A stretch of 61,913 bases of DNA from an alpha proteobacterium SCGC AAA240-E13 (GTDB lineage Bacteria > Pseudomonadota > Alphaproteobacteria > Pelagibacterales > Pelagibacteraceae), in assembly GCA_000504625.1 (NCBI GenBank), contig AZHR01000008.1:1-61913 (forward strand), in the 5' to 3' direction. Positions 61,640-61,913 of this stretch are shown in pieces (the stretch's first letter is position 1; each line of letters starts with the position of its first letter). The notes under the pieces were generated by a model. That model saw only the letters and a list, made by a program, of their open reading frames with translations. It did not search any database and was not told the DNA's origin. Made by a program: the position numbers and the translations under genes.

Positions 61640-61913
61640 TTATTTTTTTTTATTTCTTACAATTTTGATAACATAGTCAATAATTTCAGGTTTGGTTTCT
61701 GGTAGAACGCCGTGTCCCAAATTAAATACATATGGATAATCTTGAAAAATATTTAAATATTCTTCCACTGATTTCTTAATTTTTTCTCTATCTAATAATA
61801 GTATTTTTGGGTTCATCCCCCCTTGAATAGGTAAATACTTTAACTTATTTTTTAGCCATTTTGCATCTACTTCATAATCTATGCTAATACAATTTGGTTT
61901 TACTACAGAACAA
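61640..61913 (-). CDS. hemE: Uroporphyrinogen decarboxylase (3' end, runs off the right edge)
   Basis: Decarboxylates uroporphyrinogen III. Only the last 90 codons are present: SIDYEVDAKW, LPIQGGMNPKILL, and YPYVFNLGHGVLPETKPEI, where NLGHGV/I.P.T.P is the diagnostic C-terminal block. The stop at 61640-61642 is one base from the hemH start. The 5' end lies beyond the window. Confidence 0.93.
   Translation of the reverse strand, partial: CSVVKPNCISIDYEVDAKWLKNKLKYLPIQGGMNPKILLLDREKIKKSVEEYLNIFQDYPYVFNLGHGVLPETKPEIIDYVIKIVRNKKK

Noticed and set aside
1..61913. CRISPR arrays, insertion sequences, prophage genes, tRNA or rRNA genes
   Set aside because: No regularly spaced repeats, transposase, integrase or phage structural genes are seen, and no cloverleaf-sized GC-richer islands in the spacers.

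Overview
The window is a compact, very AT-rich piece of an alphaproteobacterial chromosome. It is most likely from the SAR11 clade (Pelagibacterales). The reasons are lysine- and isoleucine-rich proteins, spacers of a few bases or overlapping genes, tandem SAR11-style porins, and an alphaproteobacterial gene order (irr-fabA-fabB-fabI; hemE-hemH-hemJ-rho-mnmE-mnmG-rsmG-parA-parB). TGA serves as a stop, so the standard bacterial code applies. I see no mobile element, prophage, CRISPR array, tRNA or rRNA. The taxon is an inference, not a search result.

Layout. 1-4.6 kb: ubiE (cut by the left edge), mutM, rpsT, a 344-base non-coding gap, then dnaA-dnaN. 4.6-8.9 kb: plsC, a decayed lysA remnant, a DUF3501 / Fe-S oxidoreductase / rubrerythrin group, and the iron regulator irr. 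8.9-11.4 kb: fabA-fabB-fabI for unsaturated fatty acids. 11.4-18 kb: the nusA-infB-rbfA-rpsO-pnp transcription/translation operon. 18-24.4 kb: metK, lnt, ybeY, phoH, miaB, fur, tsaB. 24.3-29.6 kb: a polysaccharide deacetylase, a Bax-like glucosaminidase, a shortened Nfu, trpS and murJ. 29.6-35.2 kb: a malic enzyme-phosphotransacetylase fusion, a BON lipoprotein, rsmI, an LpoA-like protein and rdgB. 35.2-41.4 kb: grpE-dnaK-dnaJ with a heat-shock-type promoter, dapB, nth and a PfkB kinase. 41.4-46.3 kb: a 35-residue ArfA-like protein, a degenerate response regulator, an L,D-transpeptidase, yggS, a ThiE-like protein and two porins. 46.3-61.9 kb: a DUF3576 lipoprotein, leuS-lptE-holA, parB-parA-rsmG-mnmG-mnmE, ogt, an amidotransferase, a three-gene operon of small proteins, rho, hemJ, hemH and the 3' end of hemE.

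The sequence-level signals most worth a look are these. (1) A two-copy Irr/ICE-like operator overlaps a TTGACA promoter upstream of rubrerythrin. (2) A perfect terminator hairpin sits directly in front of the nusA ribosome binding site, with a promoter-like sequence upstream, which suggests attenuation of a termination-factor operon. (3) A 35-codon ArfA-like ribosome-rescue gene is joined stop-to-start to an orphan response regulator. (4) A parS-like site lies inside rsmG. (5) There is a truncated lysA. (6) Single-base frameshifts in homopolymers break fabB (A6), trpS (A12) and a DUF3576 gene (G8); three of these together suggest sequence error as readily as biology. (7) trmB, rimP and truB are absent from a locus where alphaproteobacteria usually carry them. 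(8) Several divergent gene pairs share start codons or overlap at their 5' ends.

Most of the window is housekeeping. I do not see a clearly new defence or biosynthetic system. The candidates for under-described biology are the regulatory elements and the miniaturised genes.
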